A stretch of 64,000 bases of DNA from Dactylorhiza incarnata (Eukaryota; Streptophyta; Magnoliopsida; Asparagales; Orchidaceae), in the NCBI GenBank assembly GCA_033032865.1, contig JAWHQI010000023.1, forward strand, positions 186,001 through 250,000, given 5' to 3'. A model generated the notes under the pieces. The model saw nothing but the letters and a program-made list of their open reading frames with translations. It was not told the origin of the DNA and ran no database searches. Positions 1 through 9,747 of the stretch are shown here, in pieces; the stretch's first letter is position 1, and every line of letters starts with the position of its first letter. The position numbers were made by a program, and so were the translations under genes.

Positions 1-9
1 TATCAGAGG
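1..9 (+). other. Truncated primer binding site (tRNA-iMet type) of E1
   Basis: The first bases, TATCAGAGG, are the tail of the plant copia PBS TGGTATCAGAG, complementary to the 3' end of initiator methionine tRNA. Full copies appear at 45924 and, on the minus strand, at 17654, 35021 and 39258. The 5' LTR of E1 should therefore end just before base 1. Confidence 0.7.
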
Positions 10-54
10 GAGGTTGATCTAAAAAGGTTAACTCCTTGATCAAAAAGATCCTAC

Positions 55-61
<7 letters not shown>

Positions 62-85
<24 letters not shown>
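62..85 (+). repeat. (AT)12 microsatellite in the E1 leader
   Basis: An uninterrupted run of AT dinucleotides lies about 20 bp upstream of the gag start codon. It is a slippage-prone simple repeat with no evident coding role. Confidence 0.9.
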
Positions 86-106
86 CTGAAAACTATTTCT
101 TTTCAC

Positions 107-1045
107 ATGGCACAAATCAAAGATTATGCTTCCACCAGACCACCAATGTGTAATCTTGAAAAGTTTGCAGTTTGGAAAACAAGAATTAGGATTTATATGA
201 ATTCTATTGATGAAGAATTATTTAATGTTATTTTGACAGGTCCTCCCAAGCCTTATAGAAGAGACTCAAGTGGTGAAGTGACTCAAACACTTGTCCCAAA
301 GGCTGAGTGGACAGTTGAAGAGAAGAAGGCAGGAACATGTGATGCAAAAGCTGTGAACATTCTTGTCTCAACCCTCTCAGATGAAATCTTTCAAAAGGTT
401 GTTGACTGTGAATCAGCCAATGAAATATGGGAGGCTCTTACAAAGATGGTTGAAGGAAGTGCTGATGAAAGGAAAGATAGAAAGGCTGTATTGATCTCCC
501 AATATGAGAACTTTCAAAAGAAGCATGAAGAAATCATATCTGAGATTTATGATAGATTCAGTCTGATCATAAATCAATTAAGGAGCCTGGATAGAGAGAT
601 CTCTCTCACAGAGATCAATGACAAACTGTTATTGAGTCTCCCAAGTTCATGGGACTCAAGAATATGGGCAATAAGAGATACGAGAGGACAAAAGGAAATC
701 TCAACAGATGCCCTCTTAGGAAAACTCAAATCCTATGAGCAACTGCTGAAAACCAGAGAAGAGAAGGAAAGAAGAGGAAGCACTTCAACCTACTCAAAAG
801 ATAGAAACATTGCTTTGAAAGCAACAGAAGAAGAGACCCCTATCACTGAAGAAGAATTATTCAGCTTCCTGGCTAGGAGATTCAAGAAATGGGTTAGGAC
901 AGATGGGTCTAGAAGGAGAGAATCAAAACCAAGGTATGATAAAACTCCTACTAAAGAAATCATTTGTTATTCCTGCAGGAAAACTGGACACATTGCACCA
1001 GAATGTCCAGAAAATACTGAGAAAGAAAAAGATCTGAAAATTTAA
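107..1045 (+). CDS. E1 Gag, N-terminal part, UBN2/DUF4219-type capsid with CCHC zinc knuckle
   Basis: This 312-codon open stretch encodes a copia Gag that would form the virus-like particle and bind genomic RNA. The N-terminal third has the typical low-complexity start followed by a region like FAVWKTRIRIYM. The middle has the EIWEALTKM-type helix of UBN2 Gag proteins. A CCHC knuckle is formed by C287, C290, H295 and C300 (CYSCRKTGHIAPEC). The ATG at 107 is the first after the leader and the AT repeat. It ends at a TAA (1043-1045), but the same frame continues with Gag-like acidic and coiled-coil sequence, so this stop is probably a mutation rather than the natural end. Confidence 0.85.
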   Translation: MAQIKDYASTRPPMCNLEKFAVWKTRIRIYMNSIDEELFNVILTGPPKPYRRDSSGEVTQTLVPKAEWTVEEKKAGTCDAKAVNILVSTLSDEIFQKVVDCESANEIWEALTKMVEGSADERKDRKAVLISQYENFQKKHEEIISEIYDRFSLIINQLRSLDREISLTEINDKLLLSLPSSWDSRIWAIRDTRGQKEISTDALLGKLKSYEQLLKTREEKERRGSTSTYSKDRNIALKATEEETPITEEELFSFLARRFKKWVRTDGSRRRESKPRYDKTPTKEIICYSCRKTGHIAPECPENTEKEKDLKI

Positions 1046-1950
1046 GATTTCAAGAAAAAGGGGAAGAAGAAAGAAAGAGGCTTCATTGCAGAAGCTTGGA
1101 GTGAAACAGATTCTGAGGACAGCACCTCATCCAAAAGTGACAATGAAGAGTCTAAGCAAGAAGACCTATGCTTAATGGCTTTTGAAAGCTCAATGGAAGA
1201 ACATGGTGCTAAATCATGGAGTGAGACAGAATCAGAAGGAAACATCTCTTCTGAAGATGATGAAGAAAATAGCCTTATTCTCACAGAGGAATCTGAGGAT
1301 AAGGATGGGGTAAGCATTTTTGATGACATAGATTTTCTGTGTGATGATTTCAAAAATGATTTTAAAGGATTATGTTTAGATCAACTAGAAGCTAAACAAG
1401 AAATTAAGAATCTAAAAGAACAAATTAATGTCATTAAAAACCAGAGAAATATAGAGGACACTTATTCTAAAAATTATGAATTAAGGGCTAACATCAGAGA
1501 AAAAGAAATATAGAAGGCTAAAATAGAAAACCAGCTCCTTAAAAATAAGGTATCCCAAGAAAAAGCTTTTGAAGAATCAATAAAAATGAGAAGCCAAACA
1601 CTCAAAGAAATCACAGAAAAACAAACAAGAAGACATAAAAATCTTGGACTAGGAGCTGATCCCTCAGCTAGTCTAATTCCATCCAACAAGCCTGCTTGGA
1701 TGAGCCCTGTAAAATTCACTAAACCCACTAAATCAATAAACCAAGAATAAGACTCACAAAATAAGGAAGAAGACTCCCTCAATGAGATAAACCATTTTGA
1801 TGAAACATCATACTATACAGATGAAGACTCTCAAACTACTTCTAAGAAGGCAACTAAGCCAAGAGAAACAACTCATAAAGAAATAAAATCAGAAAAAGGG
1901 AAAATAAAATTTGGGAAAACACAATTGCGTCGACTTCATATCGACGCATG
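1046..1950 (+). pseudogene. E1 Gag C-terminal extension: acidic and coiled-coil region, broken by stops
   Basis: The frame of the upstream Gag stays meaningful through this stretch apart from stops at 1511-1513 (TAG), 1748-1750 (TAA) and 1948-1950 (TGA). It encodes a Ser/Glu/Asp-rich segment (about 1080-1330), then a Lys/Glu/Asn-rich coiled coil (about 1380-1630), then a basic tail containing LGLGADPSAS. The same order of acidic segment and coiled coil after the first knuckle is seen on the minus strand in E3 (16103-16543). I infer a single long Gag in the active ancestor. Confidence 0.6.
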
Positions 1951-2155
1951 AATGATAGTGCGTCTAATTCTACTCGACGCAATCTATCAGATGCTTCGAC
2001 CTCAACTCGACGCTTGAATAAAAGTACGTCGACTTCCAATCGACGCAACTTCTTCCATGCATCGATTCCAGATCAACGCAATCTGGAGAAAGCACAGAGT
2101 ATAAATCGACGCAACTATCAACGTACGTCGAATAGATATCGACGCATACAAACTC
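1926..2155 (+). repeat. Array of CGTCGA...TCGACG inverted motifs inside the E1 gag region
   Basis: CGTCGA and its complement TCGACG recur every 15-30 bp, often as facing pairs with spacers of about 7 bp (for example CGTCGA-cttcata-TCGACG near 1928). The same motif family recurs at 2521-2690 and in the E1 LTR at 4959-5190. The spacing is irregular, so this is a motif cluster rather than a strict tandem repeat. Confidence 0.8.
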
Positions 2156-2430
2156 AGAGCAACATAAAGACAGAACACTTCCATCCACCAAAAACCTTCC
2201 ATCTTAACCCCCATTCAGGACCCATTCATCCTGATCATAATTTCTATTCTAGTCAAAACTTTTATCCAAACCAAAAATTTTATCCTAATCAAAATATTTA
2301 TCCTAATCAACACCACTATCCCTCTCTAAACTCAAAATCACATAATCTAAAGATAGTCAGATGTTATATCTGCAATAAAACTGGCCACATTGCCAAACAA
2401 TGTTGGTACAATCAATCTAATTTATTATAA
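1948..2430 (+). pseudogene. E1 Gag distal segment with second CCHC knuckle, partly encoded by the CGTCGA array
   Basis: A 160-codon open frame, shifted from the preceding one. Its first 70 codons translate the CGTCGA/TCGACG motif array into an Arg/Ser/Thr/Asn-rich string. A Tyr/Pro/Asn-rich stretch follows (YPNQ-like repeats, about 2240-2330). A second knuckle is CYICNKTGHIAKQC near the C-terminus. In autonomous Sirevirus-like elements this position directly precedes the protease, but no protease follows here. Confidence 0.55.
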
Positions 2431-2520
2431 AAATTAGTCCAAGACTATCTTAGAAAACATTAGGAGCAGAAAGAAATAATCTCTCAAGGGAAACCCCAAA
2501 ATTTTTCAGGAAAATGAAAG

Positions 2521-2690
2521 TCACGTCGATTTTATAATCAACGCACCGTCGATAACTATCAATAATAACTTAAATTGATGCATGCGTCGACTCCAATCGA
2601 CGTATACGTCGATATGAAACCCTAACATCTTACCTCAGACTGTATCGACGCTTACGTCGAACTCCACTCAACGTAACGTCGACTTCATGA
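2521..2690 (+). repeat. Second CGTCGA motif cluster, upstream of the E1 extra ORF
   Basis: CGTCGA, TCGACG and close variants recur through this non-coding stretch between the last Gag knuckle and the extra ORF. It lies about 95 bp upstream of a TATA-like box, mirroring the cluster-then-TATA order in the E1 LTR. Confidence 0.75.
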
Positions 2691-2782
2691 AAAAGAGCGG
2701 CAATACTAAAATATTTTCGGGCACATCCACTATAGTACCGAATATGCCTCTAATTGTGTCTCATTTCGACATTTCACCTGAC

Positions 2783-2789
2783 TTAAATA
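2783..2789 (+). promoter_or_regulatory. TATA-like box of a possible internal promoter in E1
   Basis: TTAAATA lies downstream of the CGTCGA cluster and about 80 bp upstream of the ATG at 2870, followed by a pyrimidine-rich leader. E2 has a better TATA (TATAAAT at 7032) at the equivalent place. The promoter role is inferred from position. Confidence 0.4.
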
Positions 2790-2869
2790 GACCCTTCAGT
2801 TAGAAATCCTCTCGCACTCTGCAGCTTTCATCCCTCTTACCTCTCAGTCCAGCCATTTCTCACTAACCT

Positions 2870-4680
2870 ATGATGGCTCCCAAGACAAACTCTGGGTTCG
2901 ACATTGACCTCGAATCCTTCCAAGCCGCCGCAGAAAATTATAAGAGCATTATAGCTCTCTTCACTGAAGCTGGTCTGGATAAGCTCATCTCCACTAGATG
3001 CAAGCTCCTAGAGACAGAACTCACAGAGCTGATGACTCATGTTCAAATATCTGAACAAGGAGAAATCACAGGAACAATCCATGAGACACCTGTCTCAATT
3101 TCTGCAGAACACATTAGGACCACCTTTGATCTACCATCAGGTACAGTCCAATATTATCTTTGTTCAGATAGGGAAAGCAAATCATTTTCTAAAGAATAAC
3201 TAAAAACAATTCCCCTATCAGGTGATGAACCTGTGGAACTTACCCCTGATGAAATAAAGAATCTATTAATCACCATGAAGTTCTCCAAAGATAGACCAAT
3301 CCACTTGAAGAAAATAGACTTCTCTGATGAGTATAGACTGTTGGCAGACATAGTAGGGAAAATATTACTGTGTAAGATCTCTGCCCATGATGTAGTGCCC
3401 AAGCAGCAACTGAACATCATGGGGGCCCTTGTGCTGAAGAAGAAGGTAGACTGGGCAAGCTGCCTGCTCAAATGATAGGCTTTAAATATTCTCACAAAGA
3501 GAATGCCTACATGAGAATTATGAGCCAAGTACTCTTCCACTCCTTCCCTGACCTATGCAGGTCAAAAGGAATCCTCATCCCTCCTGGAAAAAGGATGTCC
3601 ATTGCTCTCTTCTCAAAATGGACCAGGCAAATCCCCAAACCTGGTGCCATTCCTGAAAGGACTCCATCTCCTCCCAACTCTCCTGCTCATCCATCTTCAC
3701 CTCCTCCTCCTCCTCGGACAAACATCCCTTCCCTACCACCATCATCCACACTTTCAATTGGTATCTACACTTCCACACCTTCATAAATACCAACTCAATC
3801 TCCTGCTCAACCCTCCACTATTCCTTCAACCTCTCCATCCAATATATCTCATCACAATGATACAGACCCCTCTCCACCTTCATCACATTCACCTCCTCCA
3901 TTATCTCCTCCTCCACCACCACATTTTAAACCATCTCCATCCACTGAAAACCTCATCACTCAATGTATCCAATCCACAACCCAAAGATTCCAAGCAATGC
4001 TGGATGGGCACTGCTTCAAGATTCATTCCTCCATCTTGCACATGCAGACCCAAATAGATGGGGTCAGTGCCTCTGTGCAAAGCCTGAAGACCTCTATCTC
4101 TTCCTCTAAGGTCACCAGGTCTTTCTTAACCTCCTTGGCTAAGAAGGTCAAGAAGGGGGAGAGGTTAGATGAAGAGCAGCTCTCCAGTCATAAATCTCTC
4201 TCTCACAAGTCTCTTCCTACTTTAAAAACTAATTGTCTTGCACTACTCAAGACCATTGGGAATGAAGTTGTACCTGAGCTACATAATGAAGAGCACCTAA
4301 TAGAGGTACTCAATATAACAAGAGAAGCTACTCAACAAGTGATTCTATTACAAGGGGAGGCATGTAGGGCAGAAAATGAAGTTGAAAAGGAAACTGAGGC
4401 TGAAGGAGAGAAAGAAAATGAAGCTGATACTGTGATGGCTGAAGCAGGAGCTCAGGAGCCAGATGCAGTTAAAACTGGAGCTGGAGATGAAAGAGAAACT
4501 GAAGAAGAAGTAAAAGGCTCAAAGGAAGTTCCATCCAAGGGGGAGCAAACTACTTTGACTCAGGGGGAGCAAATTGCTGAGACTCAGGGGGAGCTGAGGG
4601 AATCACCTGCTACTGAGAAGGAGCAACCCACAAAAGTATTCACTAGGAAAAGAAAAACTCCTCCTACCCCTGAACAATGA
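2870..4680 (+). pseudogene. E1 extra ORF: plant-retrotransposon-associated protein of unknown function
   Basis: About 600 codons from ATG 2870, with an in-frame TAA at 3197, a frame change where two frames overlap at about 3472, and a TAA at 3784. The N-terminal 200 residues are a folded-looking domain containing LLADIVGKILLCKISAHD followed by KKKVDWASCLL. E2 has the matching LSDILGKVLLCKVGSHD and RKRIDWGRILF at 7219-7827, so the two are homologous. A Pro/Ser-rich linker (about 3650-3970), a helical segment with QTQIDGVSASVQSLKTS, and a Glu-rich tail containing QGE/KGE repeats follow. It lies between gag and the 3' LTR, where Sireviruses may carry an env-like ORF. I see no clear signal peptide or membrane helix, so I do not call it an envelope. 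Confidence 0.6.
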
Positions 4681-4864
4681 TGATATACTCTATTTGAACA
4701 ATTGTATATGCTTAAATGCTGATTAGTCAACTGAACATGAAATTTGTTTATATAATTTCTTATTCTATCTTCTTCTGATTATTTAACATATTTCTAACCT
4801 ATATGAATGTCTTGCTGAGTTGATTAAATACTGATACAATTTCTCTCTAAATAGGGTTAAGACA

Positions 4865-4877
4865 AATAGGGGGAGAA
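4865..4877 (+). other. Polypurine tract of E1, preceded by several GGGGGAG copies
   Basis: AAATAGGGGGAGAA directly precedes the 3' LTR start TGTTGGGG and would prime plus-strand synthesis. Additional GGGGGAG copies lie upstream at about 4156, 4534, 4562 and 4586, some within the extra ORF. Repeated PPT-like tracts upstream of the 3' LTR are a known Sirevirus trait. Confidence 0.75.
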
Positions 4878-4958
4878 TGTTGGGGAAATGATTTATCTTA
4901 ACCCCTAGAATTAAGAAGAATATAATTCCTAAGAATGAAAAGTTAGTCTAAGTAAATA

Positions 4959-5190
4959 TGCGTCGAATAGAATTCGACGCAACGTCGAAATGTAGTCAAC
5001 GTTTCTCTCAGAATAAGTCGAAGTAACTCTAAGAAGAACTCGACGTAATCTTTGTCAACGTAACTCTGACTTCTAGTCGACGCATCTAATAAAGTCGATG
5101 CACTTTAGTCGACGCACCTTCCTTATTCTCCTCTCGACGTCCAGCCAGGAAGAACTCGACGCTTACGTCGAATAGTAATCGACGCACGTC
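4959..5190 (+). repeat. CGTCGA/TCGACG palindrome cluster in the E1 LTR (U3)
   Basis: About ten motif copies. The best is a near-continuous inverted repeat at 4960-4980 with 9-bp arms GCGTCGAAT and ATTCGACGC and a 3-bp spacer. Others are CGTCGA-atagtaa-TCGACG near 5166 and ACTCGACG near 5155. It precedes the LTR TATA box by about 280 bp. Confidence 0.8.
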
Positions 5191-5470
5191 AATTTCTATG
5201 TCAAATTCAAATTCACGCCAGATCTCTTTCCTTCTTTCTAAAGATCTGAATTCTATGGAATGATTTTATTCTTTTAAAGCAGTTCTGAATCTGTCTTTCC
5301 TTCTAATTGATTCTTGGCTAATTTGATTAATGTTTATTTGGATATTATTTGAAATCAGAATAAACTCTTTCCTTCTACAGATAAAATTAGTATGGAAACT
5401 TTTATCTCTTTCTAATTCTCTGTCTGCTAATTGATTATTCTTCTTTAGCAATATCTTTTCAAACAGAGCT

Positions 5471-5478
5471 ATAAATAA
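5471..5478 (+). promoter_or_regulatory. TATA box of the E1 LTR promoter
   Basis: TATAAATA within the LTR, downstream of the palindrome cluster and about 700 bp before the LTR end. This is the only good TATA in the plus orientation in this LTR. Confidence 0.6.
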
Positions 5479-6180
5479 GAAGGAAGTCGACAGAGAATAA
5501 TACAAGTGATCCACCATATACATTTGAAAAAGAGGAAGAGCTCCCAAGTGAAGAGTGAGAAAGCTGAGAAAAGAGATAGTGTGTTGCAGCAAAGAAAAAG
5601 CCTTCATCTTCTCCTCCTGAGGACATTCTGCTGCAAATTCTGAAAGCTCTCACAAAAGAGAGAAAAGCTTACAATCTCCTTCTCACTATAAAAGAGAGAT
5701 TACATTCACTATTCTTGTGCTTCTAATCTTCTTGCTAGGAAGAAGATTCCTTCTTGTTTAAATTACTTCTTCTACTTCTTCTCTTTATCTTCATTTCACT
5801 TTTAAACTGTGTAAAAGAGTTTTTAGAATCTCTCTTCAAAAAATTCAGTTGTACTGGTTCTAAGAGTCTCCTTATCAAAAGACTCAGGCTGGTTCTAAGA
5901 GTCTCCTAATTAAAAGACTCAGTGTAAGATAGTGAATTCCTACCAATGGTGTAGAAGAGTGGACTACCCAAATTTTGGGGAACCACTATATTTCTTTGTG
6001 TTGTGCTGTGATTTTCTTCTTGTTATTTTCCTTCTTTACTTGCTTAATTCTTGTTGGTGTGTGGGAAGCTTAAATCTGTGATTTTTACACATATATATAT
6101 AATTGCACAAAGTATTTTTAAATCTCTATTCACCCCCCCCCCCCCTAGAGAATTCTAGTGAGGTTAACTGTTCACTTTCA

Positions 6181-6734
6181 ATGCCGCTGCAAAAAGGATT
6201 TTGAGATATTTTAAAGGCACACCAAATCTTGGCTTATGGTACCCAAGAAGTAATGACTTCGAACTAACAGGTTTTTCAGATACTGATTTTGCAGGTAGCA
6301 AGGATGATAGGAAAAGCACTTCCGGGATATGCCAATTCCTTGGAAAGAGGCTTGTCTCGTGGAGTAGCAAGAAACAGAATTTTGTAGAAATATAAACGGC
6401 TGAATCGGAGTATATCTCCACAGGCAGTTGTTGTGCACAACTTATGTGGATAAGAATTCAGCTCAAAGACTACAACTTGAAGTTAAAGGATATTCCAATG
6501 TTTTGTGATTCGTCAAGCGCCATAGCAATTGCAAATAATCCAATCTCTCACAGCCGGACAAAACATATAAAGATTTGCTATCACTTCATCCGGGAGCATG
6601 TGGAGAACAAGGACATTAACCTTAGTTATGTTCCGACGGATAAGCAAGTTGCAGATATCTTCACGAAGCCACTTGACGAGTCAAAGTTCAACTTTTTCAA
6701 GATTGAGCTTGGTAGGCTTAACAAAGACTCTTGA
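6181..6734 (+). pseudogene. E2 copia RNase H (C-terminal end of Pol)
   Basis: The reading starts at the E1 insertion point with AAKRILRYFKGTPNLGLWYP, the copia RT-RNase H junction. Next come the RNase H core with FSDTDFAGSKDDRKSTSG, WSSKKQ, the acidic CDSSSAIAIANNP block, RTKHIKICYHFIREHV and the C-terminal KQVADIFTKPL signature. It would degrade the RNA strand of the RNA-DNA hybrid. A TAA interrupts the frame at 6393-6395 just before TAESEYIS, and the piece beyond it has a small frame irregularity near 6440. Confidence 0.8.
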
Positions 6735-6820
6735 AGACAAGCTCAAAAGCTAAGTAAAAGAAATTTCAATTTATCCTCATTCAAAAAGGCTTAAATTATT
6801 TCGAGACATATCGGTAAATT

Positions 6821-6960
6821 ATTACTTCAATTTCGACGAATAGAGGATTTCGTCGATATACAATTTTGTTGAAATACAATTTCGTCGATATAAAACTTTG
6901 TTGATAAAGGACTTCATCGATAAAGGATTTCGTCGAAATGACATTCGTCTATATCCTATA
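6821..6960 (+). repeat. TTCGTCGATA motif cluster upstream of the E2 extra ORF
   Basis: TTTCGTCGATA and degraded versions recur about every 20-25 bp. The same motif family recurs in the E2 LTR at about 10085-10310. The cluster lies about 75 bp before a TATA box. Confidence 0.75.
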
Positions 6961-7031
6961 GCATCATTTCGCTGAATCGCTTAAACCGGATTTCAAATAC
7001 TTTATTTTCTTTATTAGATCCGAAGAGTCTC

Positions 7032-7038
7032 TATAAAT
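7032..7038 (+). promoter_or_regulatory. TATA box of a possible internal promoter in E2
   Basis: TATAAAT lies between the motif cluster and the extra ORF, followed by CT-rich leader-like sequence and, about 190 bp downstream, the ATG at 7219. The layout (motif cluster, TATA, CT-rich leader, ORF) parallels E1 at 2521-2870. Promoter activity is inferred. Confidence 0.45.
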
Positions 7039-7218
7039 CCCAAGGTACGCGCTCTCTCCCACTTTAAACATTAGCACTATTTAAATACTAAAAGAGGGTT
7101 TTCCGGTTCACGCATCCTTCGTCTATATCCATCGAAATAAACCTCTCTCCTTTCGTCCAAACCCAGAGGTTCCGCCGATTCGATTTCTCCTGTTCTCTCT
7201 CTTTTCGATTGTGTTCGA

Positions 7219-9554
7219 TTGCCTTCAGCAATGGCCAAGAGGGACTCCAGCCTACTCAAGTCTGGTGGTGAGTTGGTTCGAACTGGATTTGGCAGTGCAT
7301 CCGACGAATTCAGAAATGTCGTCCTTATGCTTGAGGTTGCGGGTTTGTCGTTCATTCTAGAGCACCCCTGTCGTGTATTGGGCAAAGAGGTAATCAAATT
7401 CTTCAAGAATGTCGATCTTCAAAGGAAGGGCACCGTCATCAAAAGCAAAATCCATGATTTCAAGGTGAAGGTTAGCCCATCTCTGCTGACCCGGTTTTTA
7501 AGACTTCCAGAAGTTCTAGAAGAAGATGTGTTCACTAAGAAAGATTTCAAGAGGACTCTATCATTCTGTGGTTTGCCTAAGACCATGACCTCCATTCGTC
7601 GAAAGGCAATGAATGATGAAGGAAAGATATTATCAGATATTCTGGGAAAGGTTCTGCTATGTAAAGTAGGTTCTCACGACTACTTATCCAATGAAATGTT
7701 CAAAATGCTTGCTTCAATAGTCTGTCGTAAAAGAATAGATTGGGGGAGAATTTTATTTGAGAAAATTTCAGCAAGTATGTTAGCCCTAACTTTGCGAGGA
7801 TTATCTCTTTATATCTCAACCAGTTAGATGAAACCAAGTTCAGCATGACCTCCGGTAGCATTATTCATCATTTCAAGAGAATAGATGCTTCAATTTTTGA
7901 CAGATGGAACAGAAAAATTGGACAGTTCAAGATCAGAAATCAACCAGACCTCAGTTCTGAAAGTGAAGGACAACAGCCTAATCCTCATCCTCCTTCTCCT
8001 AAAGTACCTACAACACCTTCCAAGGGGGAGTGCTCTCTGGCCCCAAGCAATGCTCCTGTAGTCCCTCCAGTCGCCTCTACAAAAGTTCCAAGTGACAAAT
8101 CCAGTGATATCTCTAAAACTCAAGATCAAGGAGATGATGGTGCTGATGATACTGATGGAAATGATCAGGGAGGTGACTTCCCTGATCATGATGGTGAGAA
8201 AGTTGTGTGTTCTTCAAAGGGAAAATATATTGTTTCAGAAGATGAGGTGCCTAAGGTTACGACCCCTGTAAGTTCTGAGGGGGAGACTAATATCCAAAAA
8301 CAACTCTTATCAGCTGCAGAAGTAAAAGATAATTCAGTCCAAGGTAAATCTCTTCCAGAAGATCCAATTGTTGAGGAAGAGAGGGTGGAAGGGCTTCCTT
8401 CCCCTATTGCTCCTGAAAGAGCCAAGATTCAACTTCTCCATTCCCCAGAGAAGGTAAATTCTGATCAGATAGCTTCTACAGATGAAGATTTTGGTAATTC
8501 CTCTCGCCCTCAAGATTCTACCTCAATTTCAAATAGCTCTCTCCTCAAGTCCATTGAAGAGATGATGTTAAAGCAGAAAAAATACTTTGAATTTTCCTTC
8601 AGGCAAGTGTTTGACAGAGTCAGAATAGTTGAACGGGATCTGAACAATGGTCTTGCAACCATAGACCACAATATGGGAATTCTAAGAAGAGAACTTGATG
8701 AAAAGTTTGATAAAGCTGCTGAAGCTATGAATCTTTCTGCCCAAGGCATGTCTACTCTTTATGAGCAAGCTAATAAAGTAGACAGAGGTCAGGAGATGTT
8801 GTTAAGATCTCAAGAAGCCAATAATTAAATAATTTACACTACTATAAGAAGCTTCTCTGATGAGGTAGTCCAAACCCTTTCTGAAGAAGTAGGAAAGGGG
8901 GAGGAAAGGTTACAGGAAAGACTTCAAGGTCAGATCTTTGATCTATCTAGAGAAGTAGAAGAAAGGTTCCAGGAATCAAATTCCTATGTTCATGAAAGTC
9001 ATATGTGGTTACACAATGAATTATCTAGGGGTTATGCTCATGGATTTACAGGTCAAGGGCATTCCTCTCAAAATGTTTTTCATCCCCAGCAATCTGAACT
9101 AGGTGATCAAGGTGTTGCTCCTTTTGAACCATATGATCCCCCAGAAAAATATTACTGGTCAGAGCCTGAAGCTGAAGCAGAACCCTCAAGGAAAAGATTA
9201 AGGATAGATCAAGTGATTGAAAGGCAAATTCCTAAGAACAGAAGGGATGTTGAGCAAAGAGGTGCAATTCATAGAAGGATTGATGGTGAAGTATGGAGCC
9301 CTGAGTTCAGAAACATGATTCTTGATACTTTGAAGCTTATCACTATCTCAAATGAACTACCTGAAAATCATTATGACACAGAAGAAATTCACAAGTGGCA
9401 TGCTTCGAGGGTTAAAAGAAGAATTCATTTCAGAACTCATGGGGTCAACAATCCAGTTGCTCCTCCTCCTCCTCCCAAATATTTTCCTAAGCCAAGGACC
9501 TATTATCAAAGGCAGTTTGAGAAAAGCCAAAGGGGAAAAGGAAAAGAACAATGA
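7219..9554 (+). pseudogene. E2 extra ORF, homologous to the E1 extra ORF; function unknown
   Basis: About 780 codons starting at ATG 7219. One frame change lies near 7760: the first frame reads nonsense to a stop at 7825, while the other frame reads NFARIISLYLNQLDETKFS. A TAA interrupts at 8826-8828; otherwise it is open to 9554. The N-terminal domain shares LSDILGKVLLCKVGSHD and RIDWGRILF with E1. FDRWNRKIGQF matches E1 FSKWTRQIPK. A long acidic Ser/Pro region follows (about 7950-8510). Then come helical coiled-coil-like segments (about 8530-8990), containing FRQVFDRVRIVERDLNNG and EERLQERLQGQIFDLSREVEE, and a basic C-terminus. No catalytic motif is recognised. It may be a chaperone, structural or silencing-counteracting factor, but nothing in the sequence decides this. 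Confidence 0.6.
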
Positions 9555-9734
9555 ACCTCCTGATGAAAGATGCATGAACTGAAAGTCCCTCTTTTAGACA
9601 TTTATTTAGTTAATAATGTTGTGGACCAAATTTTGTGTTGCTTATTTATCTTATATCAATTTCAGTTCTTCATATGCTTTTATTCTTTATTTCCTGTGCA
9701 ATTCACCTTAGTAGACAGGGTTCTGACTTCTTCA

Positions 9735-9747
9735 AATAGGGGAAGAT
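9735..9747 (+). other. Polypurine tract of E2
   Basis: AAATAGGGGAAGAT directly precedes the LTR start TGTTGGG. GGGGGAG copies upstream, inside the extra ORF, lie near 8024, 8280 and 8897. Confidence 0.65.

Larger units (their letters stand above)
1..6180 (+). mobile_element. E1: pol-less Sirevirus-like Ty1/copia LTR retrotransposon (5' LTR lies left of the window)
   Basis: The window opens inside the primer binding site, so only the leader, internal region and 3' LTR are visible. Order: PBS remnant, AT microsatellite, gag with two CCHC knuckles, CGTCGA-motif array, TATA-like box, extra ORF, polypurine tract, 3' LTR ending in CTTTCA at 6180. No protease, integrase, reverse transcriptase or RNase H motif occurs between the second knuckle (2430) and the extra ORF (2870). 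Such an element would depend on enzymes supplied in trans. The 3' end falls within the RNase H coding sequence of E2, so E1 inserted into E2; the right-hand target duplication would be ATGCC at 6181-6185, but its partner is outside the window. Several stop codons show it is not intact. Confidence 0.85.
4878..6180 (+). repeat. E1 3' LTR (about 1303 bp)
   Basis: It begins TGTTGGGG immediately after the polypurine tract and ends CACTTTCA. It contains a CGTCGA palindrome cluster (4959-5190), a TATA box (5471), transcript-like U/CT-rich sequence with repeated AGAGTCTCC segments (5870-5930), and a C-tract (6131-6145) followed by CTAGAGAATTC near the 3' end. The downstream bases resume RNase H coding of E2, which fixes the right boundary. 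Confidence 0.85.

Noticed and set aside
2870..4680. Calling the E1 extra ORF an envelope gene
   Set aside because: Position is env-like, but I see no signal peptide, transmembrane helix or fusion-type hydrophobic stretch in the conserved part.
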